64,000 nucleotides of DNA from NCBI RefSeq assembly GCF_042666615.1, contig NZ_JBHTDD010000018.1, positions 1 through 64,000 on the forward strand, read 5' to 3'. Origin of the DNA: KBS50 sp042666615. Its GTDB lineage: Bacteria > Actinomycetota > Actinomycetes > Mycobacteriales > Micromonosporaceae. The notes under the pieces are model-generated. The model did not search any database. It was not told the DNA's origin and worked only from the letters and a program-made list of their open reading frames with translations. The position numbers and the translations under genes were made by a program. Shown here piece by piece: positions 9,202-18,298 of the stretch; the first letter of the stretch is position 1; every line of letters starts with the position of its first letter.

Positions 9202-10191
9202 TCATCGCCGCCGGGCGCGACGTCTGACGGCGTCCGCGATGATGAGCAGCCCGGGCACGGTGCCCAACGCCGAAATCACGGCCTCGGGCCAGTGGATCAT
9301 CTCACCCACCGCCCCGCGGATCGGCGGGATCCGGGTGACGACATACGACGCCTGGTGATCGCTGGACCGGCAGGTCAACGAGTAGGTTCCGGGATCGGGA
9401 ACGGTAAACGTGGCGACCCACGCGTACGTGGCGAAGTCGCCGCCGTAGTCCGCGGGTGGGATCGCGACACGGTCCGCTGGCCGCTCGGGCTGCCCCGCGC
9501 CGCCAGCCACCCGGCACTCCGGGTTCTGCGGCGCGAACCCCATCGCCATGATCGCGTATCGGTCCGCCGCCGGGAGCGACAATTCCCCCGGCTCACGGCC
9601 CCCGGCGGCGTACGGGCCGACACCGCCGTACTCGGTCATGTCGTATTGCCCGGTGCTGTCCTCGGCGCCCAGTCGTACCGTCGCCGGCGCCAGCACGGCA
9701 CCCAGGACGGCCGCCGCCGCCCCGATGGCCAGGCCGTGCCGTGCCGCCATCCGCGCCCGCGACCCGTCCCGGTCGCGCAGCGCGAGCAGCCAACCCACCA
9801 CAGCGCCGGCGACCGCCAGCGGCGGAACGCCGGAGCGGACGAGGCGCCACTCGATGGCGCCGTCCAGCGGGATGACGAATCGATGGACGGCCACGGACGC
9901 CAGCACGAACACCGTACCGACCAGGCTGGCCACGACGACGGCTGCCGCGAGGCCGGAGAGGCGGCGTTGCCGGCCGGCGTTGCCGGTCCACCGGGCCGCC
10001 GCCACGGCGGTGAGCACCGGTAGCGCCCCGAGCGTCCACCAGAACGATGTCGACGCGGGCTGATCCTCCTCCCACCGGTGGGTTGCTTCGAAGAAGACCA
10101 GCGGCGCCGGTACGGTCGCCGCGATCCAGCCGGCCAGGCCGACCGGACCGGGAAAGGCGTGCCCAACCGCCCGCCACGTCACCGCACCCAC
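9202..10191 (-). CDS. multi-pass membrane protein with extracytoplasmic domain
   Basis: 329 residues from a GTG. About five hydrophobic segments cover residues 1-180, then a non-membrane region of about 110 residues with a beta-rich look (FATYAWVATFTVPDPGTYSLTC), then a last helix near the C-terminus followed by RRRARRR. The soluble part probably faces outside. It begins 7 nt after the SnoaL-like gene in the same direction, so they are co-transcribed. Function unknown. Confidence 0.7.
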   Translation of the reverse strand: MGAVTWRAVGHAFPGPVGLAGWIAATVPAPLVFFEATHRWEEDQPASTSFWWTLGALPVLTAVAAARWTGNAGRQRRLSGLAAAVVVASLVGTVFVLASVAVHRFVIPLDGAIEWRLVRSGVPPLAVAGAVVGWLLALRDRDGSRARMAARHGLAIGAAAAVLGAVLAPATVRLGAEDSTGQYDMTEYGGVGPYAAGGREPGELSLPAADRYAIMAMGFAPQNPECRVAGGAGQPERPADRVAIPPADYGGDFATYAWVATFTVPDPGTYSLTCRSSDHQASYVVTRIPPIRGAVGEMIHWPEAVISALGTVPGLLIIADAVRRRARRR

Positions 10192-10198
10192 GAATCGA

Positions 10199-10621
10199 TC
10201 ATGCCTCAGGCCCGGCCACCACGACCGTGTTCTGGTTGGCGGTGAGCCGCCACTGCCCGTCCTCCTTGGCCATCACGTACATGGGGCTGCCCTCGCCCAG
10301 CGAGGTGACCGGCTCCCCGTCCGGCGAGAAGTAGCGCTGGCGGACCTTGACCGCCGCGACGTCGGGCCGGATGAAGAGGACGTGCACGACCTCGTACGAC
10401 GGAACGAGGTCCTTCATCGCGCCGGGCAGGACCTGTGCGGTGAAGGCCGCGATGGCGTCCCGGCCGATCAGTAGCTTGCCGCCGCCCGTGGTCCAGATGG
10501 CGTCCGGGCGGAACAGCGCGACGAACTCGTCGACGAGTTCGTCGCGCTGCGCCTGTTCGAGTTTGGCGACCACCCGCGTAATCGCGGAGATCTCGGTGCT
10601 GACGTCAACCGTCGCGTTCAT
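10199..10621 (-). CDS. SgcJ/EcaC-type NTF2-like protein
   Basis: 140 residues of the cone-shaped NTF2/SnoaL fold: an N-terminal helical pair (ISAITRVVAKLEQAQRD), the FRPDAIWTTGGG and LIGRDAIAAF segments, and the closing strands VAAVKVRQRYF and GQWRLTANQNT. Family members are small ligand-binding proteins or enzymes of oxidation and stress; the ligand here is unknown. It leads a two-gene unit with the membrane protein downstream. Confidence 0.8.
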   Translation of the reverse strand: MNATVDVSTEISAITRVVAKLEQAQRDELVDEFVALFRPDAIWTTGGGKLLIGRDAIAAFTAQVLPGAMKDLVPSYEVVHVLFIRPDVAAVKVRQRYFSPDGEPVTSLGEGSPMYVMAKEDGQWRLTANQNTVVVAGPEA

Positions 10622-10724
10622 GTCCTCGATCGTCGAACCTCAACCCGCGTTGAGGTCAAGCGGTCGACCGCCGCGGGTGACGACGGGTCAACCGGGCCGG
10701 AGAGATCCCGTTAGAGTGCCCGGC

Positions 10725-11147
10725 GTGAAACTCGGCCTGAGGTACGAACCCCTGCCCGACAACGCACACCTGTTCGCGGCCGACATCGTCGCGGCGGCAG
10801 CCGAGATCTCCGGCGCGCGGCTCGACTACACGCCGAACAGCCTCGATGCCGTCGACGGTATCCTGGGCGAGATGCACCGGGACGCCGTACGCCCCGAGCA
10901 GGTCGCCGAGACGCTTTTCGGGTTCGGCTGCTACGTCGGTGAGGTGATGGTCCGCCAGGCGGGCGGGCGGTGGCGAACGCCAACCGCCGAGACCGACGGA
11001 CTGTTGACCGGGTTCCCGTTCCTCGTCGAGCTGTCCGGCGGCACCTGCGTGAGCCCCATCGACAAGGTGTTCAAACGGGTCGTGAACGGCGACGAGGACA
11101 ACATCCGGTTCTACTACCACGCGCTCGTCACCGGGACCCCCGGTTGA
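10725..11147 (+). CDS. hypothetical protein, probably leaderless
   Basis: 140 residues from a GTG (MKLGLRYEPLPDNAHLFAAD). A -10 TAGAGT lies at 10712-10717, exactly 7 nt before the GTG, so transcription should begin at or next to the start codon. No Shine-Dalgarno is present, which fits a leaderless mRNA. The protein is soluble with alternating helix and strand (FGFGCYVGEVMVRQAGGRW). No function assigned. Confidence 0.6.
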   Translation: MKLGLRYEPLPDNAHLFAADIVAAAAEISGARLDYTPNSLDAVDGILGEMHRDAVRPEQVAETLFGFGCYVGEVMVRQAGGRWRTPTAETDGLLTGFPFLVELSGGTCVSPIDKVFKRVVNGDEDNIRFYYHALVTGTPG

Positions 11148-11235
11148 GACGGCCCCAGGTGACGGGCGGGCCGCGGCACCGTCAGCGCCCGACGCGCGGG
11201 CCCTCTAAGCTGCGGAAAAGGCCAGCTTACCGGCG

Positions 11236-11266
11236 TTGACTCTGACACCGTGTCAGGCCGTAGACA
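11236..11266 (+). promoter_or_regulatory. MerR-type promoter with 19-bp spacer and operator
   Basis: -35 TTGACT (11236-11241) and -10-like TAGACA (11261-11266) are 19 bp apart, the over-long spacing that MerR activators twist into register. The spacer contains a perfect 7-bp inverted repeat, CTGACAC C GTGTCAG (11242-11256). It lies directly before the MerR gene, so autoregulation is likely. Confidence 0.7.
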
Positions 11267-11276
11267 TGGATGGGTC

Positions 11277-12098
11277 ATGTTCAGTATCGGAGACTTCGCC
11301 CGACACGGTCAGGTGTCGGTACGCATGCTGCGGCACTACGACGCGATCGGCCTGCTACGGCCCGCGCGGGTGGACGCCGCGACGGGCTACCGGTCCTACC
11401 GCGCCGACCAGCTCGCCCTGCTCAACCGGATCGTGGCACTCAAGGATCTGGGCTTCACGTTGGAACAGGTCCGGTCGATCCTGCGGGATCGGATCGACGG
11501 CGACGAGTTGCGCGGTATGTTGCGGCTGCGGCAGGCCGAGTTGGCGGCGCGGATCGACGCCGACAGGGCCAGGTTGCGCCAGGTCGAGGCGAGGCTCCGA
11601 GCAGTCGAAAGCGATGGTCGCATGCCTCACGCCGACATCCAGGTCAAGTCGTTGCCAGGGATCCGCCTGGCCGAGTTGTCCGCCACCGCCGCCAGTTACG
11701 AACCATCCGAGATCGGGCCGTTGATCGGGCCCCTCTACCAGGAGTTGGGCGCCCGGTTGGCGCGGGCCGGCGTACCGGTCGTCGGGCCGGCGGTGGCGCG
11801 TTACACCGACGCGCCGGACGGTGGCGTGGCGGTGCACGCCGGGTTGCCTGTCGGTGCCGAGCCAGGCTGCCAGGGGGACGTCACGATCGTGGACCTGCCA
11901 CCGGTCGACCGCGCCGCGACGCTCGTCCACGAGGGGCCGATGGACGACGTGTTGCCGAGCTATCACGCGCTGGCGCGGTGGCTCGACGGCAACGGCTGTC
12001 GGGTGGACGGCGCCGCCCGCGAGGTCTATCTCGAGGTCGGTCCCGACGGGTGCGAGGCTCGGGTCACCGAGTTGCAGCAGCCGGTCGTCGCGGGCTGA
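11277..12098 (+). CDS. MerR-family regulator with C-terminal effector-binding domain
   Basis: 273 residues from ATG 11277. The N-terminal winged helix (MFSIGDFARHGQVSVRMLRHYDAIGLL) is classic MerR, followed by the dimerisation helix (about residues 75-115). The C-terminal 140 residues resemble a GyrI-like/BltR-type ligand pocket (AVHAGLPV, EVYLEVGPDG), which suggests a small organic inducer rather than a metal; no metal-binding Cys cluster is seen. It is 14 nt upstream of an amidase gene, probably its target together with itself. Confidence 0.88.
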   Translation: MFSIGDFARHGQVSVRMLRHYDAIGLLRPARVDAATGYRSYRADQLALLNRIVALKDLGFTLEQVRSILRDRIDGDELRGMLRLRQAELAARIDADRARLRQVEARLRAVESDGRMPHADIQVKSLPGIRLAELSATAASYEPSEIGPLIGPLYQELGARLARAGVPVVGPAVARYTDAPDGGVAVHAGLPVGAEPGCQGDVTIVDLPPVDRAATLVHEGPMDDVLPSYHALARWLDGNGCRVDGAAREVYLEVGPDGCEARVTELQQPVVAG

Positions 12099-12112
12099 TC
12101 GGGGGAAACGAG

Positions 12113-13456
12113 ATGGCTGAGCTGTGGTACGAGTCGGCCGGTGCGCTGGCCGAGCGGCTGCGTCGGCGGGATATGTCGGCGACCGAGTTGCTGGACGTCT
12201 TCCTGTCGCGGATCGACGAGCACAATCCGTCGATAAACGCCGTCGTATCGATTGACGTCGACCGGGCCCGGTCCGCCGCCGCGGCTGCGGACCGGGCCCT
12301 GGCGCGGGGTGAAGCCGGGCCGCTGGGTGGCGTACCGATGACACTGAAGGACGGTCACGACGCGGCCGCGCTGCGGACCACGGTCGGCAGCGAGATCTTC
12401 GACCGGGTGCCGGTCAAGGACGGCACGGTGGCCGCCCGGCTGCGGGCGGCCGGGGCGGTCATCGTCGGGCACAGCAACGTGCCCCCGTTCCTCGCCGACT
12501 ACAAGTCGGAGAACCCGATCTTCGGCCGGACGAACAACCCCTGGAGCCCCGACCGGACGCCGGGCGGGTCCAGTGGTGGGGCGGCAGCGGCGCTGGCCGC
12601 GGGCCTGTCGCCGGTCGAGGTGGGTTCGGATCTCGCGGGCTCGCTGCGGCTGCCGCCGCATTTCTGCGGGGTGTACGGGCTGAAGACGACCGAGAACCGG
12701 GTGCCGTCGACCGGCTTCTTCCGGCCCCTGCCCGGCGTACCACGGTCGGTGCGGCTGCTCGGCGCGATCGGGCCCATGGCCCGGGATGTGGCCGACCTCG
12801 ATCTGGTCCTGCGGGTCATCGCTGGTCCGGACGGCCGTGACGTCGAGATCCCGCCGGTGCCGCTGGCATCCCGTGGTCGCCGGGAACTCCAGGGGCTCCG
12901 GCTGGCGGTCGCGGCAGCGGTGCCCGGCGCCGACGTCGAGCAGAGCCTGCGGGACGCCGTCGAGCGGGTGGCGGCGGTGGCGGCCGACGCGGGGGCGGTG
13001 ATCTCCTCCGAGCTGCCCGACGTGGACTGGGATGACCTGCGGCTCTTCGGCGACCTGCTGGGTGCCGTCACCGGAGTGTTCGATCCGGGCGTCCAGCTTG
13101 ACGCCGAGCACGCCAGCCTCGGCTGGTATCTGGCCGCGCTGGATCGCCGGGATCGGTTCGTCGGTGCCTGGGACCGGTTCTTCGAGGGCTGCGACGCGCT
13201 GCTCCTTCCGCCGGCGACGACCGTGGCGTTCGGCCACGACGCGACCTCGTACGGCGACCAGGGGCACCAGATGGTCTTCGCGAACCTGGCCGGCCTGCCC
13301 GCGCTGACGGTGCCGGCCGGGCTCGACGACGCCGGACTTCCTGTCGGTCTCCAGATCGTCGGGGCGCGCTGGTCCGAGGTGCGGCTGCTGGAGATCGCGG
13401 CGGCCTTGGAGGAGGCGGGCGTCCTGCCCGGCTTCCGGCCACCTCCCGGCTACTGA
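12113..13456 (+). CDS. amidase-signature (AS) family amidase
   Basis: 447 residues with the Ser-cisSer-Lys triad of the amidase-signature family: Lys79 (MTLKDGHD), a cis-Ser in GGSSGG (153-154) and Ser177 in GSDLAGSLR. The usual motif is GSDxGGSxR, so the Gly before the second Gly is Ala here. It has no GatB or GatC neighbours, so it is probably a catabolic or detoxifying amidase and not tRNA amidotransferase subunit A. Co-transcribed with the MerR regulator, which may sense its substrate. Confidence 0.88.
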   Translation: MAELWYESAGALAERLRRRDMSATELLDVFLSRIDEHNPSINAVVSIDVDRARSAAAAADRALARGEAGPLGGVPMTLKDGHDAAALRTTVGSEIFDRVPVKDGTVAARLRAAGAVIVGHSNVPPFLADYKSENPIFGRTNNPWSPDRTPGGSSGGAAAALAAGLSPVEVGSDLAGSLRLPPHFCGVYGLKTTENRVPSTGFFRPLPGVPRSVRLLGAIGPMARDVADLDLVLRVIAGPDGRDVEIPPVPLASRGRRELQGLRLAVAAAVPGADVEQSLRDAVERVAAVAADAGAVISSELPDVDWDDLRLFGDLLGAVTGVFDPGVQLDAEHASLGWYLAALDRRDRFVGAWDRFFEGCDALLLPPATTVAFGHDATSYGDQGHQMVFANLAGLPALTVPAGLDDAGLPVGLQIVGARWSEVRLLEIAAALEEAGVLPGFRPPPGY

Positions 13457-13464
13457 CTGTCCGC

Positions 13465-14100
13465 CTACCTGGTCAGGTCGCTCGCGACGATCGCCACGAA
13501 GATCAGGATGACCGCCTCGCTGACCAGCCAGGAGTGGTTGTTCGCCCAGTTCCGGATCTTCGGTAGCACGGCGACCGCCCGCTGACCGAAGACCAGCAGG
13601 GCGACCAGCGGCAGGGCCAGCAGCAGCAGGGTCACGAACAGGAAGGGCAGCAGGTGCGGCCACGGTTTGCCGTGGCCGGCCAGGCTGCCGGCGACCGCCG
13701 CCATGGTGGCCTCGTCGCTGGGCATCGCGAGGAACAGCAGGATCCCGAGAACGAACGCGAATCTCGGGCCTGCCTCCTCCAGCTTTCCCATCCATTTCGG
13801 CGGCTCGCTCCGCTTGCGCCGGAGGTACACCAACACCATGAGCACCAGCAGGATGGCGAGCACGATCCAGTCGATCAGTCGCCGGGTGCCGTCGTCCTTG
13901 TCACCGTCGCCTCCCCCGCGGATCAGGTGGAATACCAGGTACCAGACGCTCAGGCCGGTCAGCGTGGCGAGCCCGGACCCGGCGAGGAACGCGACCGAAC
14001 TGCGCTTCGCGTCTCGACTGGAGGCCAGGAAGATGGCGCTGATCACCTGTGGACCGGCGACCATCACAACGGCCAGCGGCAGGACACTCGCCAGGTTCAT
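13465..14100 (-). CDS. GAP (Sap/sulfolipid-1-addressing protein) family membrane protein
   Basis: 211 residues from ATG 14100, chosen because GAGGGGG precedes it and the membrane part begins at once (MNLASVLPLAVVMVAGPQ). Six or so hydrophobic helices are separated by a charged loop (RGGGDGDKDDGTRR, YLRRKRSEPPKW). The order matches the GAP/Sap family, implicated in mycobacteria in surface lipid transport; the substrate here is unknown. It ends 8 bp from the amidase stop, tail to tail. Confidence 0.7.
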   Translation of the reverse strand: MNLASVLPLAVVMVAGPQVISAIFLASSRDAKRSSVAFLAGSGLATLTGLSVWYLVFHLIRGGGDGDKDDGTRRLIDWIVLAILLVLMVLVYLRRKRSEPPKWMGKLEEAGPRFAFVLGILLFLAMPSDEATMAAVAGSLAGHGKPWPHLLPFLFVTLLLLALPLVALLVFGQRAVAVLPKIRNWANNHSWLVSEAVILIFVAIVASDLTR

Positions 14101-14400
14101 GACACCCCCTCGTCCGCATTCTGCCGGGTTTGTCGCCTTCCGCACCGGTTTCCTGGGTCATCCACGCGGCCCGTTGGCGCAATATCACCCCCGTTCGGGG
14201 CTTGGACATCCCTCGGCACGGTCCCGTTGACGGGACTCACGGCCGATCACTGACCGGCCACTCAGGTCGTTACCGGCCCACCAGGTGCGTGCGGCTCTCG
14301 CGTGTGCCAGCATCGGAGACCACCTTCACGGCGTCGCTCCGCCCCAGTCGCACCCCTGCTTGGAGCGGCAGTGCCAGCACCGAACCCTGGGAGAACAACC
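14101..14400. other. 300-bp divergent intergenic region, no gene seen
   Basis: It separates the leftward GAP-family gene from the rightward roadblock genes and must hold both promoters. I could not pick a convincing -35/-10 pair. The only clear element is GGGAGAACAACC just before the GTG of the first roadblock gene. Confidence 0.5.
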
Positions 14401-14769
14401 GTGGGAAACCTCGACGTCGCGCTCAAGAACGCGATGGGCATCGACGGCGCGATCGGCGTGGCGCTCGTCGACTACAACAGCGGGATGACGCTCGGCGTCG
14501 CCGGGGGTGGCGACGTCGACCTGACGATCGCCGCCGCCGGCAACACCGACGTGGTACGCGCCAAGATGCGCACCATCGAGATGCTGAAGCTGAACGACGA
14601 GATCGAGGACATCCTGATCACGCTGGGCAGCCAGTACCACCTGATCCGGCCGCTCACCGGCCGCAACGGCAAAGGGCTGTTCCTCTACCTGATGCTCAGC
14701 AAGAACCGTTCCAACCTGGCGCTCGCCCGGCACCAGCTCCGCTCCCTCGAGGCGAGCCTGGAGGTGTGA
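14401..14769 (+). CDS. roadblock/LC7-type protein
   Basis: 122 residues from a GTG with GGGAG 9 nt upstream. The pattern MGIDGAIGVALVDYNSGMTLG followed by a central helix and strands (ILITLGSQYHLIRPL, LFLYLMLSKNRSNLALARHQL) is the roadblock fold, which in bacteria often pairs with small GTPases or regulates polarity. It is followed by a second roadblock-like gene 2 nt away. Confidence 0.75.
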   Translation: MGNLDVALKNAMGIDGAIGVALVDYNSGMTLGVAGGGDVDLTIAAAGNTDVVRAKMRTIEMLKLNDEIEDILITLGSQYHLIRPLTGRNGKGLFLYLMLSKNRSNLALARHQLRSLEASLEV

Positions 14770-14771
14770 GG

Positions 14772-15251
14772 GTGGGCGACAACGGCACACTGCCCCGCCG
14801 CGTCGCTCGACGGCCCGGACACCAGCCCGCTCCCCAGCCGTACCCACCGTCGCTGGCCGGTGACCCCTCCTTGCCGTACCCGGCGATCGCCGGCGAGTTG
14901 GCCGAGTTGCGCGTGCAGGTCCCCGGCGTCGGTGGCTGCGTCCTCGGTGGGGTGGACGGCCTGCTCATCGCGCACAACCTGACGACCGGCGACGACGCCG
15001 ACGACCTGGCGGCACTCGCCGCGAGCAGCTATGGCCTCGGTCGGCAGATCGGCCACCGGCTGGGTCAGGGTTCGTTTCGGCAGTCGACCGTCCGCAACGA
15101 CTCCGGTTACCTGAGCGTGTACGCGGTGGGCACGCTGGCCCTGCTGGCCGTGGTGGGAGCGGACGCCATAAACGTGGCACGGCTGCACCTGCACGCGCCG
15201 CCGGTGGCCGAGCGACTCGCTTCGATGCTCACGCCAGCCCGATCCGCGTGA
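14772..15251 (+). CDS. second roadblock/LC7-like protein with Pro-rich N-terminus
   Basis: 159 residues from GTG 14772, preceded by GGAGG at a good distance; GTG 14766 overlapping the previous stop is the alternative. A Pro/Arg-rich head of about 40 residues leads into a roadblock-like domain (VGGCVLGGVDGLLIAHNLT...LALLAVVGADAINVARLHL). The tight spacing to its neighbour suggests a heteromeric pair. Confidence 0.65.
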   Translation: MGDNGTLPRRVARRPGHQPAPQPYPPSLAGDPSLPYPAIAGELAELRVQVPGVGGCVLGGVDGLLIAHNLTTGDDADDLAALAASSYGLGRQIGHRLGQGSFRQSTVRNDSGYLSVYAVGTLALLAVVGADAINVARLHLHAPPVAERLASMLTPARSA

Positions 15252-15401
15252 TCCCCGGGGGCAGCGGCGACCCGGACCGCACCCCGCCCCGCGGCGACCA
15301 TCGCGCCCGACGCCCTGCCTTCGACTGACCGACTGATCAGGCACCGGGCCCGCTGCGTACCATGCGGAGCCGGTGCCAAGTCGCGCGGAGGAATTCCACA
15401 G

Positions 15402-18215
15402 ATGGCAGACCAGCACGACGGGTTCGCCCTGAGCGTCGACCTCGGGACGTCCAACACGGTGGCCGTGCTTCGCCGGCCGGACGGGCGGACCCGGCCACTA
15501 CTGATCGACGGGCAGCCCATCCTGCCGTCCGGGGTGTACGCGGATCAGGATGGACTGCTGCACGTCGGCCGGGACGCGCAGCGACTGGCGCAGGCCGATC
15601 CGATCCGCTTCGAACCGAACCCCAAGCGACGCGTCGACGAGCCCGGCGTACTGCTCGGTGACCGCGAATACGACCCGGCGGAACTGTTCGCCGCGATCCT
15701 GCGGACCATCGCCGACGCCGCGGTGTCGGCGGTGGGTTTCCTTCCCCCGGCCGTGATCACCTGCCCGGCGACGTGGGACGAGCGGCGCCGTCGGGTGTTG
15801 GCCGATGCCCTGGTCCGCGCCGGTTGGCCGCCGGCCGCCGAGCACACGATGTCCGGCCCGATCCCGATCGGCACCCGGCTGCTACGCGAACCGGTGGCGG
15901 CCGCCCGGTACTACACCGAGGTGTTGCTGCGACCGGTGCCGGTCGGGGCGGCCATCGCGGTCTTCGACTTCGGTGGCGGCACACTCGACATCGCCGTGGT
16001 CCGCAACGAGGGCGCCGATCCGTGGGGCGACTCGGGCTTCACGGTCGCCGCCGCCGGCGGCGTCGGGGACCTCGGCGGCCTGGACCTCGACGCGGCGCTG
16101 GTGCTGCTCGTCGGGCAGCGGATCGCCGACGGGAATCCGGCCGTCTGGCAGCGGTTGACCGCTCCCGAGACGACATCCGGGTGGCGGGACCGACACCAGT
16201 TCTGGGAGAACATCCGGGGAGCGAAGGAGATGCTGTCCCGCGGCACCGTCGCGCCGGTCGCCGTGCCGGGACTGGAGGAGACGGTACGGCTGACCCGGGA
16301 GGATCTGGAGCGGCTGGCCGCTCCGCTGCTGAGCCGGGCGGTGGCGGAGACCCGGGAGGTGGTGGCCGCCGCGGGGCTCACCCCGGACCAGCTCGCCGGA
16401 CTGTTCCTGGTGGGCGGCTCGTCCCGGGTGCCGCTGGTGGCCCGGATGCTGCACGCCGAACTCGGGGTGGCGCCGACCGTCGGAGAACAGCCGGAACTGC
16501 CGGTGGCCGAGGGCGCCCTCACGGACCTGCCCACCCGGCGACCGGTGCCGGTGCCGGCGGGTCCGCCGACACCACCCGCGGCGCCCGCGCAGGCCGGCCG
16601 GCCGGCGGCACCGGCCGGTCCGCCGATACCACCAGCGGCGCCCGCACACGCCGGCCTGCCGACGCCACCCGCGCACGCCGAACCACCGACGCCACCCGAT
16701 GTGCTGGCGTCCCCGCCGGCCGCCCGAAACGGTGTGCCGACGCCGAGGACCGGGCCCGCCGCGCCGCCGCTCGACGGGCCGACACCCGTCCAACCCTTCT
16801 CCGGCCCGCCGGCATCTCCCACCCCCGGCGGATTCCCCGGTGCCCCGGCCCGGTCCGGCGTGTTCCACCGCCGAGCACTCTGGATCACGCTCGGTGCCGT
16901 GGCCGCCCTCGCCGGGGTCGCCACCGCGGCCGTCCTCTACCTGACCCGGGACCGCCACCCGGAGCTGGACTACCAGAGCCTCAACGAGGTGGAGCGGATC
17001 CCGGCGGCCGACGAGCGGCCCCGCGACATGTTCACGGCGGTGCTCGGCGACCGCGCCTACCTGGCGTACTCAATCGACGACGACCGGCTGGCGGTGGTCG
17101 CGGTGGACGCCCGGACCGGCGCGGAGACCTGGCGTCGGGAGACCCGGACCGAGGCGGACGACTGGGGGCGGATCGTGGCGCTGCCCAGCGCAGTCGCGGT
17201 CCTCGGTGCGGAGACCGGCGACGACCCGCGGCCCCTCGAGGTCCTCGACGCCACCACCGGCGGGACGCGGTGGGACCGCACCATCCACGGTGACGACGAA
17301 CTTCTCTTCGGCGCCGAGGTGGCGGTGCTCCTCGACCGGCACGAGGACCAGCTCATCGGCCTTGATCTGAAGGGCGGCGACCCGCGCTGGACGCACGACA
17401 ACCCACGCGACACATACGACGGGGCGGCCACCAGCGTTCACCTGGTCGGCACCGACGAGGCCGCCGGTGGCTCGGCCTTTCCCGACGGGACGCCCCGGGC
17501 GCCTTGGCTCGGTGACGGTGGCCAGCTTGTCCAGGTCGGCGCCGACCGATCGGTCCGTCTGATCGACATGTCGAGCGGGCGGATCCTGCGGAGCCGGACC
17601 GACGTCGCGGACCACGACGATCTGGTGGCGGCGCATGGTGACCGCCTGTACGTGGCGAACAGGGACGGCGGGTACCGGCTCCTCGCGTACGACCTGACGT
17701 CGCTGGGGGAACCGACGGCGCTGTACGTCGCCGAGGGCGACCAGCGGCGGCCGGAGGCGCTGGTGGCGTGCGGCGAGCACCGGGCGTGCGTACTGGAGAC
17801 GAACAACTTCGAGGCGGCTAGCGCGCGGGTGGTGGCGGGCGCCGAAGGTGAAGGCGCGGTGTCGTGGCCGGCGCCGAACGCCCGGACCCTGGTGCCGCTC
17901 GGAACCCGGCTGCTGGCCGGACGCCCGTCCCCTCAGCCCTCGACCACCCTGTTCGACGAGTCGGGCGCGGTACTTCGTGCCGACCGCCAGGGCGTCGCCG
18001 TGAAGCTCGACAACGGGAACCTGCTGGCCTTCGCGCAGCCGCCGAGCACCAGCGAGGGCGACCACAGCGTGGCGTGGCTCGGCGGGCACACCGGCAAGCC
18101 CCGCGAGTTGGGGCTGCTGGCCGACGTCCGCACCGCCTCCTGCTCGTGGAGCGCCGAGGCGCTCGTCTGCGGCTCGGGGAAGGACTTCGTGCTGTACCGG
18201 TTCGCGGAGAGCTGA
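15402..18215 (+). CDS. Hsp70-like ATPase fused through a TM helix to a beta-propeller
   Basis: 937 residues. The N-terminal actin/Hsp70 ATPase fold has the phosphate loops DLGTSNT (13-19) and DFGGGTLDIAVV (from 189) and the adenosine motif VGGSSRVP (near 340), but no classical substrate-binding domain follows. Instead there is a Pro/Ala-rich linker (about 380-480) with repeats like PPTPPAAPA, one transmembrane helix (about 489-514), and a 400-residue PQQ/WD-type propeller with recurrent 'D-A-R-T-G-x-E-x-W' blades. So the ATPase is cytoplasmic and the propeller outside. It follows two roadblock genes after 150 nt. Role unknown; a signal-relaying or envelope-sensing scaffold is inference. Confidence 0.85.
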   Translation: MADQHDGFALSVDLGTSNTVAVLRRPDGRTRPLLIDGQPILPSGVYADQDGLLHVGRDAQRLAQADPIRFEPNPKRRVDEPGVLLGDREYDPAELFAAILRTIADAAVSAVGFLPPAVITCPATWDERRRRVLADALVRAGWPPAAEHTMSGPIPIGTRLLREPVAAARYYTEVLLRPVPVGAAIAVFDFGGGTLDIAVVRNEGADPWGDSGFTVAAAGGVGDLGGLDLDAALVLLVGQRIADGNPAVWQRLTAPETTSGWRDRHQFWENIRGAKEMLSRGTVAPVAVPGLEETVRLTREDLERLAAPLLSRAVAETREVVAAAGLTPDQLAGLFLVGGSSRVPLVARMLHAELGVAPTVGEQPELPVAEGALTDLPTRRPVPVPAGPPTPPAAPAQAGRPAAPAGPPIPPAAPAHAGLPTPPAHAEPPTPPDVLASPPAARNGVPTPRTGPAAPPLDGPTPVQPFSGPPASPTPGGFPGAPARSGVFHRRALWITLGAVAALAGVATAAVLYLTRDRHPELDYQSLNEVERIPAADERPRDMFTAVLGDRAYLAYSIDDDRLAVVAVDARTGAETWRRETRTEADDWGRIVALPSAVAVLGAETGDDPRPLEVLDATTGGTRWDRTIHGDDELLFGAEVAVLLDRHEDQLIGLDLKGGDPRWTHDNPRDTYDGAATSVHLVGTDEAAGGSAFPDGTPRAPWLGDGGQLVQVGADRSVRLIDMSSGRILRSRTDVADHDDLVAAHGDRLYVANRDGGYRLLAYDLTSLGEPTALYVAEGDQRRPEALVACGEHRACVLETNNFEAASARVVAGAEGEGAVSWPAPNARTLVPLGTRLLAGRPSPQPSTTLFDESGAVLRADRQGVAVKLDNGNLLAFAQPPSTSEGDHSVAWLGGHTGKPRELGLLADVRTASCSWSAEALVCGSGKDFVLYRFAES

Positions 18216-18298
18216 CCGCTCCCGCGGGCCGGTGTGGCGCGGAACGCCGAACAGCGGCAGCCTGCCCTTCCGACCTCTGATCTGGCAAAGTTGATCTC

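Noticed and set aside
12113..13456. Amidase as GatA of the tRNA amidotransferase
   Set aside because: No gatB or gatC neighbour and it is coupled to a MerR regulator.
12026..13795. 589-codon open frame on the minus strand over the amidase
   Set aside because: The amidase-signature motifs on the plus strand are decisive.
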